Source: JADJGC01 sp964617645 (GTDB taxonomy: Bacteria; Zixibacteria; MSB-5A5; CAIYYT01). From it: DNA of 64,000 nucleotides. Each line of letters starts with the position of its first letter. Positions within the stretch are counted from its first letter, which is position 1. Position numbers and translations under genes: made by a program. The notes under the pieces are model-generated. The model was not told where the DNA came from and made no database searches. It saw nothing but the letters and a program-made list of their open reading frames with translations. Positions 60,359 through 64,000 of this stretch are shown piece after piece. The stretch lies in the NCBI GenBank assembly GCA_964617645.1, contig CAZTYE010000002.1:310001-374000 (forward strand). The letters run 5' to 3'.

Positions 60359-61030
60359 CTATCCGAGTAGCTTGCCCCACTCATTGACCGTATCGCGAAG
60401 ATATTGAATGCGCTGAATGAAAAGCGAAATGCGCGCCATCACCGTGTAGCCGAACGAAGCGCCGAATGCGATCATCAGGGTGTAGATTCCGACCTTCGCC
60501 GATGCCCCAAACCAACCCTTGTGTTCCTTTGAAAAGAAGAAGTAGATCAGACAACAAATCACAGTCAAAACCACAATCCAGTCCCAAACGCCTTGCGGGA
60601 TCATTAGGAAACCGGGATCCGAGAAATCAAACTTGAACTTGAGAATCGTCGCGTTCAACTGCTCAACGACACGGTTCTTGATTTCGAGCGGGATGGTCAA
60701 GCCGGAAGCAATACCGATGTAGAAAGCCAGCGGATAGCGGCTGATCCAAGAGTATTTCTTCGAGAAACGCGTCCACATCAGCACACCCAGCGTCAAGGGG
60801 ACGATATACCACCACTGATCAAGGTGCCAGCTTCCGCCGGCATTGCTGAAAAACCGCTGCGTGATAATCGGAATCAGGTTGGTGCGAATGAGCAACACGA
60901 CGAAGTACCCCGCCGAGATACCGACGACCAGATGCTCCGCAATCTTGTAAAGCGGGTTGTCCTTGTAGAGGAACGAGAAGGTAAACAACGTCAGTAGCGA
61001 CGCGAGCGTCATCCAGATCGTGTTTTCCAT
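60359..61030 (-). CDS. Polytopic membrane protein, last gene of an unknown operon
   Basis: The 223-aa product has about six hydrophobic segments and conserved-looking loops, PLYKIAEHLVVGISAGYFVVLL and FFFSKEHKGWFGASAKVG. The gene cut off at 63799-64000 encodes a close relative of its C-terminal third (FFFSKEHKGWFGA, ILMITFGASFGYTVMGRISLL), so the operon holds two paralogues. Its ATG overlaps the stop of the upstream gene by one base (TGATG). No transporter or enzyme family is recognised. It likely forms a membrane complex with its neighbours. Confidence 0.75.
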   Translation of the reverse strand: MENTIWMTLASLLTLFTFSFLYKDNPLYKIAEHLVVGISAGYFVVLLIRTNLIPIITQRFFSNAGGSWHLDQWWYIVPLTLGVLMWTRFSKKYSWISRYPLAFYIGIASGLTIPLEIKNRVVEQLNATILKFKFDFSDPGFLMIPQGVWDWIVVLTVICCLIYFFFSKEHKGWFGASAKVGIYTLMIAFGASFGYTVMARISLFIQRIQYLRDTVNEWGKLLG

Positions 61031-61893
61031 CAGTTCGCTCCGATTCCCTTCTTGGCGCGGCGATCCATCCAGTAACCGAGATTGCCGAGCACAATAAACA
61101 GGATGATGACAATGTGCGCGAAAACTTGAATCTTCATCGCTTCGGTCGCCGGCCCGGGGTTGCGCACCAAAGTCTCATACTCCGCCGCACCTTTCATTCC
61201 ACCGATAATGCCGAAGATTTGCTCGGACTGGTAGTAGGGATAATAATCCGCGGCCATAACGCCGGTAGTGCCGAGGGCGACTTTGACACCGTAGCGGCCG
61301 TTGGCATTGGCAACCCAGGCGTCAGCCACGTTGCCTCCGGAGATGCTCACTACGCACTTGACGTCGTCGTAGTTCTGAATCCCTTTCATCAGCGGAATTG
61401 AGTCGAGTGGCGTGTTAAAATAATCGGCCGGGAAATTGACACGAAAGTTCTGCCCCATACTCAAGATGACGAGCGCATAATAGGGACGGTAACCAAGGAA
61501 AACGTAATCTTCGCCGTATTTCGGCTCAATCCCGTGATACATCTTCGTCGAATCCGCCACGCCGCGTACCGCTTCATCAACCATGCCGGCGCCGTTTTGC
61601 GAGAGCGTCAACGTGATCACCTTGAGCTGCTTGGCAAAGGCCTGCTCCAGAATCGCATATGACATCGGATGCAATTCGGCCATGGCGTTCGGATCGTAGT
61701 CCATCGCCACGAGGATGTAGTCGCCCTTCTGCAAGCTCTCGATCTCGTCGTAAATGACGCGCACTTCCGTGGCGGGAGACGACGGAATGTTCAGGGGCAC
61801 GAACAGCGCAACCAGAATCACCAGCGCCAGAACCGAGAAGATCCAGCGGCGATCAAGAGCTAACAGGCGTTCGTAGAGCGTCGGTTGCGCCAT
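61030..61893 (-). CDS. Membrane-anchored periplasmic-domain protein of unknown function
   Basis: The 287-aa protein has one N-terminal membrane helix (WIFSVLALVILVALFVPLNI). A soluble domain of about 200 residues follows (VRVIYDEIESLQKGDYILVAMDYDPNAMAELHPM, KYGEDYVFLGYRPYYALVILSMG). A C-terminal helix (HIVIILFIVLGNLGYW) is followed by a basic tail. The soluble part has alternating strands and helices like a Rossmann-type or receptor fold. It lies three bases after the upstream stop and one base into the next gene, so it belongs to a tight operon. Confidence 0.75.
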   Translation of the reverse strand: MAQPTLYERLLALDRRWIFSVLALVILVALFVPLNIPSSPATEVRVIYDEIESLQKGDYILVAMDYDPNAMAELHPMSYAILEQAFAKQLKVITLTLSQNGAGMVDEAVRGVADSTKMYHGIEPKYGEDYVFLGYRPYYALVILSMGQNFRVNFPADYFNTPLDSIPLMKGIQNYDDVKCVVSISGGNVADAWVANANGRYGVKVALGTTGVMAADYYPYYQSEQIFGIIGGMKGAAEYETLVRNPGPATEAMKIQVFAHIVIILFIVLGNLGYWMDRRAKKGIGAN

Positions 61894-61896
61894 GAC

Positions 61897-62520
61897 TTAG
61901 TCTCTCCCCAGATATTGGCGTTCGATGCCCAAAACGACTTTCAGTGCCGTCGCCACCATACCCAAGCCGACGCCGATAATAATCGCGCGCTTGGCCGCCA
62001 GATTCGGAACCAACAGCAGCCAATTGGCGGTATCGTTCACCCAGACCGAAATCGGTCCCATGGGAACGACGCGGAACATCATGATCAATCCGGCAATGAG
62101 CAGCACCGCGGAGACCAGCGTGCGGGCACGGAAGGCGCGATATGCGGCCGAAGCGATGAAGAACGCCAGAAGACTGAACATCGTCGCCTGAATCGGTATC
62201 ATCACGAAACGGAAAAGGTGATCAAACGTGTAGTCGCGAAGGCCGCCGCTCCACGGGTTGAGTCCGAGGATAATCATGGCAAACAAGCCGATGAGCGTGA
62301 TGTACGTGTACTTGTAGTCGTGCGTTTTGCGCGAGACCTTTTCAATGCTGACGCGAATCAGCGACCAAACGCCCAGCGCCAGCGCGAAGATACCGATGAT
62401 CACCGTCCAGTCGAGCATGAACTCGTAGAAGCGGTCGGAGAATTCGGCCGGCACGAAATACTGAATCACCATCAGCATGCCGGAAACGAAAACGAGAATC
62501 AGCGGTAGTTGGCGTTTCAT
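61897..62520 (-). CDS. Polytopic membrane protein of unknown function
   Basis: The 207-aa product has about six hydrophobic segments (LILVFVSGMLMVIQYFVP, WTVIIGIFALALGVWSLI, YITLIGLFAMIILGL, a RFVMIPIQATMFSLLAFFIASAAYRAF stretch, VSAVLLIAGLIMMF and AIIIGVGLGMVATALKVVLG). Charged loops such as EKVSRKTHDYKYTY are short. It is nine bases downstream of the DUF6754-like gene and three upstream of the next. No family is recognised beyond membership of this operon. Confidence 0.75.
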   Translation of the reverse strand: MKRQLPLILVFVSGMLMVIQYFVPAEFSDRFYEFMLDWTVIIGIFALALGVWSLIRVSIEKVSRKTHDYKYTYITLIGLFAMIILGLNPWSGGLRDYTFDHLFRFVMIPIQATMFSLLAFFIASAAYRAFRARTLVSAVLLIAGLIMMFRVVPMGPISVWVNDTANWLLLVPNLAAKRAIIIGVGLGMVATALKVVLGIERQYLGRD

Positions 62521-62529
62521 TTCATCTCA

Positions 62530-63783
62530 TCAACTTATTTCAAAAAAACGGCGCACGACATCGGGACTGCCGGCGAAGCGAATGATGATCCCCGCCAGAA
62601 TCGCGACAATGACCAAGCCCTTAAACCAGTCCTGCGCTTTGAGCGTACCAAGCAATAAAGGTTCACGTCCCAGATAGGCGCTCGCTGCATAAAGCTCTTC
62701 GCCGATCAGCGTGTAGTCACAGGCCACGACGAAAAATGGCAACTGGGCGATTTCATCCGTGCCGGAAATCTGAATCGAACCGGAGAGAACACCGGTTTCC
62801 GCAAGGAGCAATGACTCTGCGTAAAACTTCCCCAAATACAAATTCGTTGCCGGCTTTTCGCGCAGCATCGTGCCGTTTACTGCGGCGACATAGGCAAACT
62901 GCGCTTGCGTTACAAAGTACACGGAGTCTTCAATGAAGGCATCCGGCCGACCGGCGTCCGTAAAGCCGGTCTTGACGGTTTCTTGCGCCACCGTCATGAC
63001 AATCGGGTCGTAACACGGCACGAGAATCGAAGTCTGATACTCGGCGACCCGCCGCGCGACCCGGCCCAATACCGTAAAAGATGCGATCGTCGCGATATCG
63101 GCCGCGGTTCCCAGTCCTAAAACATAGAGAATCGGACGGCCCATTTCGGTTGCGCGGCCGATGGCCTCATCGATGGCCTCAATGCCGGCCAACGGCCGGA
63201 CATAGAGGTTGATTCCTTTCTTGGCCGCATTGATGAAGAACACGGTCAGAGCGAAGAAGATCGCCGTGAAAATCAGCGTCGGGATGCGCGTTCGATTAAA
63301 CCATTCATCTGAAGCCTGCACCGGACCGGCAACCTCCGATGTTGCCCTGCTGTCCAGCGTGATCGCGCTGACACGATAATAGAAATCCTGGGCTTTCGGA
63401 AAATAGAGTGGGTTGTCAGCATCGCGCTCGCCGCGATCCAGAAAGTAGGTAGCGCCTTTGATCGCTGCGCCGCGTTTCGACCACAGCGAATCGGGAGCGT
63501 CCGGCGAGTCGGCGCGCCAGATCTCGTAGCTAACGACGTTGTCGCGGCCGGCGCCGTCGTCCGCCGACTTCGTCCAGCGAACTTCAACCGCATGGCCGTT
63601 ATCGTTTGGTGCGTCGGCCAAGATAATGGCGGTCGGCGCCGCCGGAGGAATCGCCGCTTGCGCCACAGCAGCCGTCGATTGAGTTTGTGCCGTGTCAGAT
63701 TGAGCCGAGACAAATGCGAATGCGAAGATTACAAAGAGGAACAAAAGTGCGCGAAAAATTCGTGTCTGCATTCTCAACATCAT
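62530..63783 (-). CDS. DUF6754-like membrane protein with fibronectin type III-like domain
   Basis: The 417-aa precursor starts with a signal peptide (LFLFVIFAFAFVSAQ). A fibronectin-like domain follows at residues 50-155 (APTAIILADAPNDNGHAVEVRW...YYRVSAIT). A membrane helix (IPTLIFTAIFFALTVFFINAA) precedes a cytoplasmic domain (RPLAGIEAIDEAIGRATEMGRPILYVLGLG; LYLGKFYAESLLLAETG). A last membrane helix lies near the end. The cytoplasmic part resembles what is called DUF6754, but this name is from memory. The gene lies 15 bp after the partial paralogue gene. The function is unknown. Confidence 0.75.
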   Translation of the reverse strand: MMLRMQTRIFRALLFLFVIFAFAFVSAQSDTAQTQSTAAVAQAAIPPAAPTAIILADAPNDNGHAVEVRWTKSADDGAGRDNVVSYEIWRADSPDAPDSLWSKRGAAIKGATYFLDRGERDADNPLYFPKAQDFYYRVSAITLDSRATSEVAGPVQASDEWFNRTRIPTLIFTAIFFALTVFFINAAKKGINLYVRPLAGIEAIDEAIGRATEMGRPILYVLGLGTAADIATIASFTVLGRVARRVAEYQTSILVPCYDPIVMTVAQETVKTGFTDAGRPDAFIEDSVYFVTQAQFAYVAAVNGTMLREKPATNLYLGKFYAESLLLAETGVLSGSIQISGTDEIAQLPFFVVACDYTLIGEELYAASAYLGREPLLLGTLKAQDWFKGLVIVAILAGIIIRFAGSPDVVRRFFEIS

Positions 63784-63798
63784 GCCCGAAATCTTGCC

Positions 63799-64000
63799 TT
63801 ACAATATATCAAGCCAATCTCTAAACAAAAAGGTAATTCTTCCCACCAGCAGAGAAATTCTTCCCATGACCGTATATCCGAACGACGCGCCAAAGGTAAT
63901 CATCAATATCCAGATTCCCAGTCGCGATGCCGCGCCAAACCAACCTTTGTGTTCTTTCGAGAAGAAAAAATAGATCAGTCCGCAGAGAACGCCAACGAAG
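63799..64000 (-). CDS. C-terminal part of a polytopic membrane protein, cut off by window edge
   Basis: The last 66 residues are visible, ending at TAA 63799. LCGLIYFFFSKEHKGWFGAA and FGASFGYTVMGRISLL are nearly the same as in the protein encoded at 60359-61030, so the two are paralogues. It is the first visible gene of the operon that runs leftwards to 60359; its start lies outside the window. Confidence 0.8.
   Translation of the reverse strand, partial: FVGVLCGLIYFFFSKEHKGWFGAASRLGIWILMITFGASFGYTVMGRISLLVGRITFLFRDWLDIL

Overview
The window reads as about 64 kb of chromosome from a Gram-negative, GC-rich bacterium. It is most likely an FCB-group lineage such as Zixibacteria or a related candidate phylum. 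That is an inference from a T9SS-type C-terminal sorting tail, a dockerin-like doublet (GDADGNG...YLINYIF), a PEP-CTERM protein, MglA/MglB-type polarity genes and many lipoproteins occurring together; no rRNA is present to prove it. No CRISPR array, insertion sequence or prophage was seen.

Layout. 1-4.2 kb: minus-strand operon for a Ras-like GTPase (MglA, cut by the window edge), an MglB-like roadblock protein, two larger roadblock fusions (membrane-anchored and TPR) and a DUF4388 protein. 4.3-8.5 kb: comEC, murJ, and divergent rpsT. 8.6-12.2 kb: overlapping HEAT, HD-GYP and receiver-domain genes. 12.3-20.5 kb: murQ, lipoproteins, an M20 amidohydrolase, beta-propeller proteins and a subtilase that lost its catalytic core. 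20.8-24.5 kb: an FG-GAP protein, a zinc ribbon, a YbbR protein and tsaD. 24.6-30 kb: a duplicated-domain lipoprotein, tRNA-Arg, a metallophosphoesterase and an active/inactive M16 peptidase pair. 30-31 kb: a PEP-CTERM gene behind a sigma-54 promoter. 31-41.9 kb: htpX, recR, uvrA, a BNR/dockerin protein and two glycosyltransferases. 42-56.4 kb: a more accessory stretch with a DUF2255 pseudogene, hydrolase, zinc alcohol dehydrogenase with divergent AraC regulator, tRNA-Asp between tRNA-like remnants, a cystathionine beta-synthase-like enzyme, tRNA-Val, a flavin oxidoreductase, a REP-flanked deformylase, a Band 7 protein, pal-cpoB and a MerB-like gene. 56.5-60 kb: pyruvate phosphate dikinase with a histone-like tail and a small basic protein. 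60.4-64 kb: a conserved-looking membrane operon of unknown function, with homologous genes at its two visible ends.

Main discoveries. (1) A MerB-like (organomercurial lyase family) gene at 54853-55530 has an in-frame TGA exactly where the second catalytic cysteine belongs. It is followed 19 nt later by a perfect 6-bp hairpin with a GGUC loop, the layout of a bacterial SECIS element. This is a candidate selenoprotein. (2) The PEP-CTERM gene has a near-consensus -24/-12 promoter and an upstream dyad. (3) Two decayed tRNA-Asp-like copies flank the real tRNA-Asp and share a foreign anticodon arm. (4) REP-like palindromes bracket the deformylase gene, and one supplies its stop codon. (5) ComEC keeps its channel domain, but its metallo-hydrolase motif is gone.
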